This document shows, piece after piece, positions 19,619 to 29,783 of a stretch of 64,000 bases of DNA. Every line of letters starts with the position of its first letter. The first letter of the stretch is position 1. The DNA comes from Corinectria fuckeliana. Taxonomy: Eukaryota > Ascomycota > Sordariomycetes > Hypocreales > Nectriaceae. The DNA lies in assembly GCA_019137255.1 (NCBI GenBank), contig WPDH01000013.1:248001-312000 (forward strand), in the 5' to 3' direction. The position numbers and the translations under genes were made by a program. The notes beneath the pieces are model-generated. The model was given only the letters and a program-made list of their open reading frames with translations, ran no database searches and was not told the origin of the DNA.

Positions 19619-20077
19619 TCAACCCAGCAGCTTAGGGACCTCCTCAACTAAGTAATCAACCACCGTATCCGGTGCCCGCTCCGCTTGAAGTCCCGTCGGA
19701 GTGGCATGTGTCTTGATATCCGGCACCACTGTCCTCGCTGTCGAGAAGATCTTGTCCGCTTCCTCGGGTGTCCACATCGAAGCGCAGAACTTGTTTCCCC
19801 TGGTCAGAGCAAGTATCGATTGCAATCAGCCAAATTTTTTTACAAGGACGTTAGGCTTGTGCTTGGTCACTTTAGGAAGGACTTCGTCGATGCCTACCAT
19901 CAATTAGTGAGTCTCTCAAAGAGAGAACCGAGTTTGCAACTTGCTCTCGCAATTATCGAGGTACTCGATCTCATATCGGTCCTTCAGAACCTTCATCATT
20001 CGCCCGATTAGACGCTTCGCCCGCTCCGGAGCGGTGTTGACGGTGACGAGTCTCCAGGGACCGCTTCGAACAGACAT
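19619..20077 (-). CDS. Small uncharacterised protein (117 aa), possible Rossmann-like fold
   Basis: Three exons: 20077-19945, 19893-19844 and 19789-19619, sum 354 nt. Intron 1 (19894-19944, 51 nt) uses the typical GC-type donor GCAAGT, with a CTAAT branch-like site. Intron 2 (19790-19843, 54 nt) has GT-AG ends and an acceptor AACAAG. Neither can be omitted without a stop or frame break. The product begins MSVRSGPWRLVTVNTAPERA, continues with KVLKDRYEIEYLDN and KPNVLFCASMWTPEEADKI, and ends DYLVEEVPKLLG. Alternating hydrophobic strands and amphipathic helices suggest a compact alpha/beta domain; this is inference. I do not recognise the family. It converges on the FAH-family gene, leaving 227 bp between stop codons. 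Confidence in a gene is moderate, in the exact splice sites lower. Confidence 0.6.
19894..19944 (-). other. GC-AG intron in the 117-aa gene
   Basis: The minus strand begins GCAAGT, the usual non-canonical donor, and ends GGTAG. Removing these 51 nt joins YLDNCE to SIDEVLPKV in frame; GT donors in the vicinity do not. Confidence 0.6.
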
Positions 20078-21780
20078 GACGGGGGATATGGCACTGAATG
20101 TTTCGAAGATGAGTAGGATGAATGAAACAGAAGGACGCCTTTTCTGAATCCTTAGGGGCCTCTATCTCGGAGAACCTTGGCCTACAGCTAAAGCCATCCA
20201 TCCATCCACGGCGACCAACGCGGGGCTGGAGTGCGGGGGAATAGCTACCGGCTCCATCTCCGGAATTCCCGCAGAGTCTCCACCACAGCCCGGCTTCGGA
20301 GGTATCTTGGAGCATGGTGTATTGGGACGCAAGATGAAGCGGCTCGGATGACCTGTGCTTCGATAGATAGAGAGCGACAAGGTCTTCACTGAAGGTGCTT
20401 GTGGGAATGAGAGCGTCAGTTACAAGGAGTCATCGTCCATCTATCCCAGGCCTCGGCGGCTACCTTATATGATAGGGGAACCTTGGAGAAAACCCTATAG
20501 ACGGTGTATCATTTTATAAATCCCCAAACGTCTGGAGATGGGGGGACTACTGTAAATACTCGGGTCGAGAGGGATGTAAAGGGTAAATTGCATCGACGGT
20601 GAAGCTTATCAATGACAACAAAAGGCAATATATCTCCAGTTCTCCATCATCCGAGTATCCGTCACAACGTCTCTAATCAAGCAACCAGAATCGACAACTT
20701 CTCTAGAATGAGCACATGTTGGTGGCGGTAGCTAACTTTGGTAGTCTTAATAGCGACATCCCTCCTCCCCTTACCCTAGATACCAGACTCTACCATGAGC
20801 CAATCGGCATCGCTGAGTCGGAAAGAAACCGACTGTAAAGTTAATCACTAGGATGGAGGTTTACCGTCGGATTTCAGCTACACTAGTCGTAGATTCATAG
20901 ATTACGACGTGATTTAGAGGTGTCCAATTCCATGTGTGTAGACTCGCTTCCATGTACGCGTGTGGAGGCGCACAACTCCATAGCCATACGAGAACTAGTA
21001 GTTAGTTCCAATGGATGATGCATTTCCAAAATCGCCCCAATCTGCTTATTGATGTTTTGATCTCGTCGTAACTTTCTCGGTTTCGAAGACCAGACGGCCT
21101 GATTGGATGCTGGGAAGGAATAGCCGCGAGGAAGGCGAGGAAAAGCATAAGGTCAACCAATGTATTTAGAATACTAGTCCAAATGATATCGAGCGTAATT
21201 AAATCATATTAGATTCAGCGATCGAAAGCATAAAGGCGATACAGGCGCGTAGGTTATTTCTTTTGACGAACTTTAACCCCTTCGCCAGCGGTTACCCATC
21301 TCACATCAACGAAAGTTGCGAGCGACTAGACAACGTTTGTTGCATATTATTATCGTGACTTGTAACGTTTTCACCTTGCTGGTCGTCCACCGGAGGCTTC
21401 AATAAGAATGACTGGGTGTCAGATCATTCAGAAGTAGTCGTTGCGATTGATTAGAGCTCTACCTATAGCTCTGGATCATCACTAAGGTATATCTTCACTT
21501 GCTATGGCTGGCCCCTCTCTACCTCTGTGCGTAGTGTCTTTCAGGACATTATAGCAAACGAAAGTCTTATTTATGTTAGGCCAAGTCGAGTATTGATAAC
21601 TAGTGGACTGGGTTGAGAGTAGCCCAGACAGAACAGCCAAGCTCTTTCCGGGTACTTCTTGTATAGTCTAGAAATCTTGCTTTTATGATAGCGATGGTGT
21701 GCTTTAGGTTTAGAATGGGAGGGAGGAAGCTGGTCTGACTTGTCAGCTCATGAAATAGTTAGTTAGGCTATTGTGTGGAG
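20078..21780. other. 1.7 kb stretch without gene
   Basis: No frame with family resemblance. Base composition is somewhat lower in G+C than the coding regions, and open frames are short. It may be decayed sequence linked to the neighbouring F-box pseudogene; nothing specific is visible. Confidence 0.5.
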
Positions 21781-21800
21781 TTGAACATCTACAATCCATG

Positions 21801-22673
21801 CTATGTCCAATAGTTTCTCGTTGTGATTGCACCATAGTACTTATTGTGTTTAATAAGGCTCTCTTTGCTGTATTTATGCCTGAAGTTCGTCGTATCCGTC
21901 TTGTCCTACTTACAGCCAACGCAATGGATGCCTCAGTCAGCTGACTGACCCGAAGATTTGAGATACGGCGCAGAGACAATTGAAATATATCGTCGAGGCT
22001 CTCGCGTCCCTCGGTCGTCCCGAGACCGTGCATCCAGTGGTTGTGACGCATTTCCTGCACGATTGTCAAGCACAGCTTGCCGGTCATAGAGCACCGTTCG
22101 GTTCCTTGAGAGCTTGCCGGCATCAGTGTACCGTCATATGTGTGGTAGACTTTGGAGTCCTCGCCGTGAGAAACCAGTCGCTCTGGATGAATACTAGACG
22201 GTTGTGGGGAAGTACTTGAGATCTGAAATAAAGCACAAGTAACAAACGCGTTTGCAGGTGATAAGACAAAGGTAGCCACCAAAGTGGTTGCAGGTGGAAC
22301 ACTTGCTGATAGAGAGGGTTGCGTATAGAGTTCTGCAATCATAGCTGTTCGCCTCGATGCTTATGATAGCACGAATGACGTTGGGACAATGTTCCAGCAC
22401 CACCCGACACTGATGTAAAGAGTCAACACAGCGCATCGCACGACGATTGACATGCCTAAAATTATTCAGACAGGGGATATCCAAGGCCAGAAGAATGTTT
22501 GTGATGATCTCAAGGGGGAGAGTATCTAGGCGGCCAAACGAGTGTTGTGGTTCGGCCGTGTGTCGGCTACTGTCGAGAGGGCATCGCGTTTCTAGCCTTG
22601 CATCATCCAAAGTGTAATCAATTATCCTCAGCTGATAACTGTCATCTGGACACTGGGCCGAAGCTGAACTCAT
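21801..22673 (-). pseudogene. Decayed F-box domain protein gene
   Basis: An intact start (ATG at 22673) leads into an F-box (LDTLPLEIITNILLALDIP, then NFRHVNRRAMRCVDSL, residues about 48-90) and a zinc-ribbon-like CSTCNHFGGYL with ITCKRVCYLCF, the layout common in fungal F-box proteins. The same frame continues after a stop at 22194-22196 with recognisable downstream family sequence (GFSRRGLQSLPHI, then IVSAPYLKSSGQSAD, GIHCVGC and KYSKESLIKHNKYYG). It is broken by further stops at 22134-22136 (TGA in a place where Arg would fit), 21933-21935 (TGA where Trp is usual) and 21906-21908. The frame finally ends at 21801. An intron cannot explain stops embedded in conserved sequence. F-box proteins recruit substrates to SCF ubiquitin ligases; this copy would give at most a 159-aa truncated product. 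Confidence 0.78.
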
Positions 22674-23400
22674 GTTGCTGGAACAGTATGGGGGATAGAA
22701 TTAGTTGCAATGAACACGCTTAAGAGTCGAGCCGAACGCGAAACAGATAGTCACGTGACCTTAGTGAAGAAACCTCAACTTGCTTACTGTTAGGCAATCC
22801 TCTGTGTTATGACAACTCGATTGACAGCCCTTCCTTTCTTCTTAACGCACTTGTTTCCGTCCCTCTGCAGAGAAGTCACTGCTTTAGCATGTTGTGATTC
22901 TCGGAAAAACTTCATAGATTTATCTATCGATAGTCGCACGCATAGCCCAAGTTGTATCCCGAAACACGTAGATTACCTAGTAAAGACTCTCGATCAGGCG
23001 CGCTATCCAATGTGCAAGTGCGTAGTGTCCTAAAGCTAGATGGTCGCAGGACTCATACTGTTCACCCTGGGAGATTGCGGTTGATGACAATGTGTGGGAT
23101 ATGTCAACACTAGATGGAGGCCATGCACATGATGTTCAGCTGTCTGATCGCCGTATAAACCGTCGCATCGCATCGTTCACCGAGAAAAGGGCATATGAAG
23201 CAGTTCGAAAATGTCTCGTTACCCAATTACATCGTATATATAACGCCAACAGCCACAAGGACGTCAATGCGACTGATAAAGCGAAGAGGGTATGTACTTG
23301 ACATAATAGATAGATGTGGAACGGCGCGCCCTCCTCACTCTGCCTGATAATCGTACGGAGTACTCCTCGCATGTCTATTCCATTTGATACCATGAAACCC
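22674..23400. other. Intergenic stretch without gene
   Basis: Upstream of the F-box pseudogene and downstream of the nucleoporin gene. Only short frames without resemblance are present. It contains CACGTGA at about 22752-22758. Confidence 0.5.
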
Positions 23401-24213
23401 TTAGTGCAACCACGCATTACTCGATGACCGCCTCCCCTTCTCGTATAGCCATTTATTGTTCAGTCCGACACTTGTTCGCTTCCCTCCAGACGGGCTAGGT
23501 GAAGTAAGGTCGGAGAACAAGTTGGCAGACGTACTCCCGCTAAAGGGATTTCCAGATCCAATGGATGACCGTCGCCCATTTCCGAAGTTGACACTCTTCT
23601 GGAAAAGCGGGCTGCCAAGGGGGCTGCCGGTGCTTCCCTGAATAATTGGACTGCCCCGACCAGACAAAGGGGAGCTAGCGTAGCTTCCCCTGCTCCCTAC
23701 AGATCCTGCTATCGAGGGCGTGCGCGAGTATCGGGGAGGGGTACTGAATACGGCATCAGGTGTAGGTGCGGCCGAAGCGGGAGGGAGGCCGAGAAGCTTG
23801 CGCTGGGCAGGAGTGAGGGCGATGTCGGAAAGATCATCCTTTCGTCGGACAAGAGGAAGGCATGCGGCGAGGATGTTGAAGAAGGGCACCATCTGGAGGG
23901 CGAACCATCCCCAGCCGAGGTAGAATTGAACAGATTGGGGGACACTAGACCAAGACGTTAGGGGGGGCTGTAGAAGTGATGGTGGAGGGAGTGCTCACGC
24001 TTGAGGGCCAATTTTGAGCCTAGCGAGCAGCTGGGTGGACCAGAGAGCAAGGAGGGCGACAAAGTTGTACGCTATTTGCCGAATGTTCTTCTCGGAGAAG
24101 GCGGTCGCATTGCGTCGCCGAGTGATCTCGTTTAGCTGAGGATGCCGCCAGGTTCCAGGGCTATCGGGGACGGGAGAGTTCTTGGTGGGAGTGGACTTGA
24201 CGGGAGTCGACAT
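23401..24213 (-). CDS. POM34: Pom34-type nuclear pore membrane protein (252 aa)
   Basis: Two exons: 24213-23999 and 23944-23401, total 759 nt. The intron 23945-23998 (54 nt) begins GTGAGC and ends GTCTAG, with a CCTAAC branch site. The start chosen is the ATG beginning MSTPVKSTPTK; the frame is open upstream, but that stretch has no conserved look. Two hydrophobic segments (about residues 45-66 and 79-103) surround a short loop. They are followed by the family motif LTPAQRKLLGLPP and a Ser/Gly/Phe-rich tail with TPPRYSRTPS, as in fungal nuclear pore complex components of the Pom34 type. These proteins anchor the pore membrane ring together with Ndc1 and Pom152. It is divergent from the IES1 gene, with 859 bp between starts. 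Confidence 0.82.
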
Positions 24214-25072
24214 GATGAGGGGGGGGGACTCCGTTGGAGTGACGGCTGAGGCTGAATTGCGCACGCGACTATCGTCTTGGCTGTGATTGTCACGGTTTAG
24301 GTGATGGTTGTCGAGGCAATGGGGAGTCTGGTAGTGACGGCGGTGTTCAACGTTCCTCGTGGAGTCAAGGGTGTCCAAATATCCCTATGTTAGTGTCGCT
24401 GTGGGTTAGTAGTCGCTGGAGGAGGCCGAAGCCGTGGTGAGGCCGGTTGCTCCCTTGGTCGTGAGATTTGTTGACGTTGACGGTTCCAGCCAAGGGTGAG
24501 AGAGAAGGCCCCAATCGACCTTTGGGGGGGACCAGGCGCCAAGGCTTGAGCCTCGGGCGTGTTGCAGCGAGCGACCAGGCACGGGCCACGCAGCCCCAGC
24601 CACAGACGAAGCCCTGGAGCCAGTCACAAAGACACTCCGCCACAACGAGCCCCCGCACCAGCCACGACCCATGAATGAAAGGGGAACCGGGCGTCGTCGA
24701 GTCCACTAAGCTTCAGCGCATCTTTGACGCGCCTCAGCACTAACTTCCCGCGAGCCGCTTCTGGTGGGCAAGGCTCCGGTGCGCAGCTGTGGCATCCATC
24801 TTTCTCATCTCGCCCAGCTTTCACACTCAGGCCAAAACCCTGCTCTCGCTCCATCACAATCGGCCTCGTCATCGCCATCCACAACGCGCATTGCCTCGCC
24901 ATCGATTCACTCCGTCCATCAACAACTACCAGCTCGTTCGAATACTCACTCTCCTTTGCGACATCGTCATGCGCCGTTAACCCACCCTGAACGCACGCAC
25001 GTTGCCCGATCGAGTTTCTCCCTCCCTCGCAACCTCCTTGGGCCAGCCCACGAGCCCAAACCACCGCCCATA
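24214..25072. other. Divergent promoter region between POM34-like and IES1 genes
   Basis: Upstream region of two divergent housekeeping genes. Open frames covering it on both strands have Ala/Arg/Pro-rich composition and no motifs. The segment next to IES1 is C/T-rich (about 24790-25020), as is common in fungal 5' leaders. Confidence 0.5.
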
Positions 25073-27141
25073 ATGGCAGCATCTCCCAGCTCGGCCGGCG
25101 CGACGTCTGACATGGAGGTCCCAAGCTCCCCGGCCCAACACGAGAGCAAGTCCTTTGCGTCTCGTGCCGTGACTGAGGACGATGACACGCAGATGGCCGA
25201 TGCGACGCCTGACCCGACCGAGAAGCCCTCTCGCGGTAAGGGCAAGTCTTTGCAGGGCAAGGACTCAAGCAACCAGCAGCAGATTGGCAAGATCCGCCAT
25301 CTGAAGAAGGAAGATGGAGAGCCCCTTTGGCGGGAGGACATCCAGTACGACTTCCTCAAGGCCGTCTTCGACAACGAGGAGGCCGTCTTTACCAACTCAT
25401 ACGACGACAAGGTGGAAAAGCAGACCTTTGCCGACCTCTATATCGACACAATGTCTCGCAGCACCAAGACCAGCAAAGTCCTCAGGGACAAGTTGTTGAG
25501 CGACAGAGAAGCTGCCAAGGGCATGGCCATGGTCTGTCTCTTGGTCAACATGGGCCGTATGAACACCACTCTCAACTGTAAGCAATCCCTCTCGGACCTT
25601 GCTTCTTGCTGTACATACTGACCGCCGCAGTTTTCCCCGAGATGCGAGCACAGCTACGAACCTACCACGCAATCCCCTCCCTCCAGGCGCACCAAGACGC
25701 CCATGCCTACAAGCAACTACAAGATGCGCCCCGCCTCAAGTCTATTTTAAAGGGCGGCGCCGAGGATCGCAACGAACCCAACTCGCTCGATAAGATCAAG
25801 GCTGAGGGTGTCCCACGCACCAACCCCGTCAACCTCATCTTCGTCATGTGCAACACAGCTCAGAAGATTGCTGAGCTACATTTTCCCCGCCACCGCGAGT
25901 TCCACGACCTCATAATGAAGACCCAGTACAGTAGCATGTCTCGAGCAAACGCGTTTCTCTGGCTCATGTGGTTCTACCTCGAGTCCGATTTCACCGAGGA
26001 AGGATGCGAAGAAAACCCCTTCGGCCCAGGTGTAGACTACGGCCTGGACGTGGCGAACCAGGGAGTTCCTGCTTTGGAGGAGATGACTGACGAGGAAAAG
26101 GCCAAGGAAAACGTGGATACCACCGAGGAAGTTGACTTTGGCCGAGCCAAGCAGAAGACTCGAGCCAAGATCCTGGAGATGGATCAAGCATATCTCAACG
26201 AGCGAGAAACGAAGCGAGGGAAGATTCGGCCATCCTTTGCGGATGATGGACCCGCCATCCTTCCTCGAATCAGACCCTCTAAGCACGAGTCTGACATGGA
26301 TAGCACCCGGTCTACGCCTCCCCCAAGAGCTCTCGCCCGGGGCTTAAGCTCTGCCCGGAGAGGCGCACCGCTCAAGTATCAAATTTTTGAAGGCTCCTCA
26401 CCAGCGCACCACGGGGGTGACGGCGTGGTCGCAAGAAAGCCTCGGCCCCCAACAGCTCACCAACTAGCCGTTGAGCGAAACCGGAGCCAGAGGGTTGAAT
26501 ACATCTTGGATCGTGGCCTCCGCAGGCAGCACCACAAGAGCCGGAAAGTCCGACGACAGGATGGTGCCATCTTTAGGGCGTACCGACGACTTGAGGCTCA
26601 GACAGACCATTTCGAGGACAGCGATGAAGATGGCGCCGCCCCGCGAAACCTATCATACGTTGGAGACAAGGCGCCTGGGTTGTTCCGAGAAAGGGGACTT
26701 GGTGGGCTCTGTCTCCTTACGAACGAGGACGACGACTACGGTGAAGAAGTCAGCTCCTATGCGGCCGCCTTGAGACGCACAACTCGGCGATTGTCCCGCT
26801 GGCGCTCGAGCGCTGCGGAGCTTGGTGTCATCCCCCCGGTCAAGCGGCCTAAGAAGAAAGAGGACAAGGAAGAGGGTGCGGACGATGCAGATCAAGATGA
26901 CGAGGATTCAAAGGCCAACGACCACCTCAACGGGGATGCCAACGGCGACGTCACGGTTGGGGATATGACTTTGGGCGACATGACGGTTGGAGACATGACA
27001 ATGGGCGATGTCACCATGGACGATGGCGACATGGAGGACCAGACCATGCTCAACGAGGACGACGACCGGCACGACGAGGACATCGACGACCCGGATCGGA
27101 CGGAGGTCATGGGCGACTCCGATATTGAAGACGAAGATTAG
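25073..27141 (+). CDS. IES1: INO80 chromatin remodelling complex subunit Ies1 (671 aa)
   Basis: Two exons, 25073-25577 and 25631-27141, separated by a 53-nt intron (GTAAGC...CCGCAG). The start is the ATG of MAASPSSAG; the frame is open upstream but lacks conservation. The conserved core is typical of filamentous-fungal Ies1: QIGKIRHLKKEDGEPLWR, DIQYDFLKAVFDNEEAVFTN, NMGRMNTTLNFFPEMRAQ, LQDAPRLKSILKGG, NAFLWLMWFYLESDFTEEG. The middle is basic (RRQHHKSRKVRR), which suggests DNA or nucleosome contact. The C-terminus is very acidic and carries a GDMT/GDVT repeat at about residues 625-650. INO80 slides nucleosomes and edits H2A.Z; Ies1 belongs to the fungal-specific module of the complex. Nuclear. 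Confidence 0.92.
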
Positions 27142-28975
27142 GTCTGCTGCCACTGTTGGTCGAGGAGACAGTCTGTAAATCTAGGAATGGCATAGCCGGG
27201 CAGGGAAGGGACGGGTGTTCTCAGTGGCGATGCAAAACGGTGATGGCACAGGATTTGGGACTCGAGGAGTTTTCTTCTCTTTTGCTGGCTTTTTATATTT
27301 GCTCTTTTGCTGCGCGTGTGCTTGTTACGGCTTGTAATGCACCAGGCGTTGATGTGTGCCGGAGCTATTCGGAACTTGGCGTTGGTCTTCTCTGAACCCC
27401 ATCAGAGGGAAGCAGGAAGACCAATCCCAAACGTATAGGAATAATAGATGGATACCTCATTTTCCGCCCCTCAAAATGCATCCACTATCAGCCATAGTCT
27501 ATTGTGCTCTCCTCAGAGCGAGCAATTGCGTGCCCGCCGTTGTCATGCAAGTCAGCTGCATGCCCAAGGTACCTGGAGGCAACTCAGATTCCCAAGGACG
27601 ACCTACACACTAGGCCTATCTACTTACTACCGGGCATGCGCTTTCGATGAGAGCAGTAAATCACTGGTCCTCGTTGATTACTAACATCGCTCTTTTCTAT
27701 GAGCTGAAGTCTTTTTTCCTCCTCATACTTTTTCTTCTCTCTATCTTTCTTTATATCCCAACTCTTCGCGCTGCGCCGCCAAACACCGCCAAACTGGAGC
27801 CAGAACGCCTGAGTGCCCGATGTATAGCTGCGTCGTCGTCCCTAGGCGTGTTGTGCGGCTCTTTCGAACTAATCTTGGTTCCAGAAGGGTATATATCGTA
27901 ATGCGTGATATCCTATCTTTCTATCTATCGCAACTCTAGTCAGATTCAATAACGTAACTTAAGCGCTTGCGTAACTCACTCGTTGCGAAGCCTCTGGTCT
28001 GCGATAAGGCGAGTGATCAACCCAGGGTTTTCGTGGGCTGCCTTTAAGTCGCCGTCCTCTCCAGTAGTTGGTGTTGTACCTGAGTAGCAGACTTCAAGCC
28101 AGCTTGACGGTGATGAGCTCTGCATATAGCGGTGTATAGATGGAAGAAAGTGGTGAGAAAGAGATGAAGGAAAAGGTTGCAAGAGGGAGGAAGAGTTTAA
28201 ATAATGGGAGCAGCGTTAGTGACGCTTGACTGGCTACCGAGTTCCATACTAGACACCCCAATTCCCATGCGATTACTACGTGGCTCAGGAGTTATACCCC
28301 TTGCTCTTACGTTTGCCTCGTGGCGCTGCGGTCTCGAGCAGCATTAACGCAGAAACAACTCACTCTCGGCATGTGCCAGTTTTCGGTGTGGACTATCTAT
28401 CAACCGAAACGAAAATGGGAGTTTTTCTTTCTCCTGTCTGTGAATTTGTGCAGGAGAAGTGACGATTGTGTGTGCTCTTCACCAGCTGCTCTCAATTGCA
28501 GTGAAACTGGCCCCACGGCGGCCAACAGCCAGTCATCAGTCCCGCGGACACGGCTTTACTTCGTACAACAACCAGCCCGCAGACCCCGTCGTTGCGCCGA
28601 CTTTGCAAACCCGAACACGAGGACGCGCCCGGAATTGCCCGTAGTGGTAATATGTGGACTGGGTAATTGTCTTTCATCTCTCTCATCCCCGTCGCATGGC
28701 CTCATCGGAATGTGGAGATGCCGAGCCGAGCGGTGAGGCCCGGCAGTTGGGTACGGACGGAATCAGGGTCCAATCTCCAATCTCCAGTAATTAATTACAG
28801 GTATTAAATTCCCGTCGCTGGATGCGCCAACTCTTATTTGTTTGCTCTGTATCCTTTCCATATCGCCTCGGTCTGCGCCAATTGGCCCGTGAGAGACTAT
28901 TCACTCCCCTCTGTCACTCCTGGTCATCTTTTCCTTCCCTCTCTTCCGCCGCTCAAGCCGATATAGCGCTTCGCC
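27142..28975. other. 1.8 kb intergenic stretch, mostly without gene
   Basis: 3' region of IES1 and upstream region of ERG2. A possible short minus-strand gene within it is listed separately. A T/C-rich tract lies at 27706-27757. The last 200 bp before ERG2 are pyrimidine-rich, as expected for a fungal promoter and leader. Confidence 0.5.
27881..28140 (-). CDS. Possible small gene with one short intron (speculative)
   Basis: On the minus strand, an ATG at about 28125 (MQSSSPSSWLEVCYSG) starts a frame ending ADQRLRNE exactly where a GTGAGT donor occurs (about 27981). An acceptor GACTAG 44 nt later would continue it with EVAIDRKIGYHALRYIPF and a stop. The product would be about 70 aa. No family is recognised, and other acceptors further on could lead instead to a Lys/Glu-rich segment near 27700-27760. 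The support is only an open frame meeting a good donor. Confidence 0.2.
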
Positions 28976-29783
28976 ATGCCGAGCTCCGACAGCGCTCCTC
29001 CCGGCATCAGCCGGCTCCTGATGATCCTGGCCGTGCTGACCGGCCTGTTGACGTCGGTCTTCTACGTCCTCGAGCAGAACCTCGACAGCTTCTACATCTT
29101 CCAGCTCGACCACCTAGACGACGTGTCGAAGCGCGCCCTCGCCGAGCACGGCAACAATACCCGCGACGTTGTCAAGTACATTGTCTCGGAGCTCCAGGAG
29201 AAGACGCCCACCTTTATCAACCTCGACGAGGAATGGGTCTTCAACAACGCTGGCGGTGCCATGGGTGCCATGTACATCATCCACGCCAGTAAGAGCCCTC
29301 TGACGGTGCTGTTGTGTTTGTCCGTCGAAATGCTGACCTGCTCTTAGGTGTGACTGAGTACCTCATCATCTTCGGTTCGCGCCCCTTGGATCCTTTCAAT
29401 CTTTACTTGAAGAGACACAGGTTTCGTGGCTAACACAACAAATAGGCACCGCCATTGGCACCGAAGGCCACACTGGCCGCCACACGGCTGACGACTACTT
29501 CCACATCCTGTCGGGAACGCAGCTGGCTTACGTGCCCGGCGAGTACGAGGCCGAGGTGTACCCCACGGGCAGCATCCACCACCTGCGTCGCGGCGTCGTC
29601 AAGCAGTACAGGATGCCCGAGGGCTGCTTCGCCCTGGAGTATGCCCGCGGATGGATCCCTCCCATGCTGTTCTTCGGCTACGCGGACACCTTCTCGAGCA
29701 CCCTGGATTTTCCCACGCTGTGGCGCACCAGCGTCATCACCGGGCGGGAGATGATTGCCAACCTGCTCAAGGGGAAGCTATAA
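28976..29783 (+). CDS. ERG2: C-8 sterol isomerase Erg2 (225 aa)
   Basis: Three exons: 28976-29288, 29348-29374 and 29446-29783, total 678 nt. The middle exon is only 27 nt and encodes VTEYLIIF plus part of a Gly. Erg2 moves the sterol double bond from C-8 to C-7 (fecosterol to episterol) in the ER during ergosterol synthesis. It is related to the animal sigma-1 receptor and is the target of morpholine fungicides. Visible family marks: an N-terminal membrane anchor (about residues 12-32), NLDEEWVFNNAGGAMGAMYI, GTAIGTEGHTGRHTADDYF, a YPTGSIHHLRRGVVKQY block, and LEYARGWIPPMLFFGYADT near the end. Length matches the family. The start follows a pyrimidine-rich leader with GCC before ATG. Confidence 0.96.
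29348..29374 (+). other. 27-nt microexon of ERG2
   Basis: Bounded by a 59-nt intron (29289-29347) and a 71-nt intron (29375-29445). Its nine codon-equivalents match the family position between the MYIIHAS and GTAIGTEG segments. Confidence 0.85.

Noticed and set aside
22194..22673. F-box reading taken as a complete 159-aa gene
   Set aside because: Recognisable family sequence continues in the same frame beyond the stop, so the short frame is a truncated relic rather than a natural small protein.
24764..25072. Upstream in-frame extension of IES1 by 103 codons
   Set aside because: The extension is Ser/Pro/His-rich and C/T-biased like a leader. The ATG at 25073 gives the start expected for the family.
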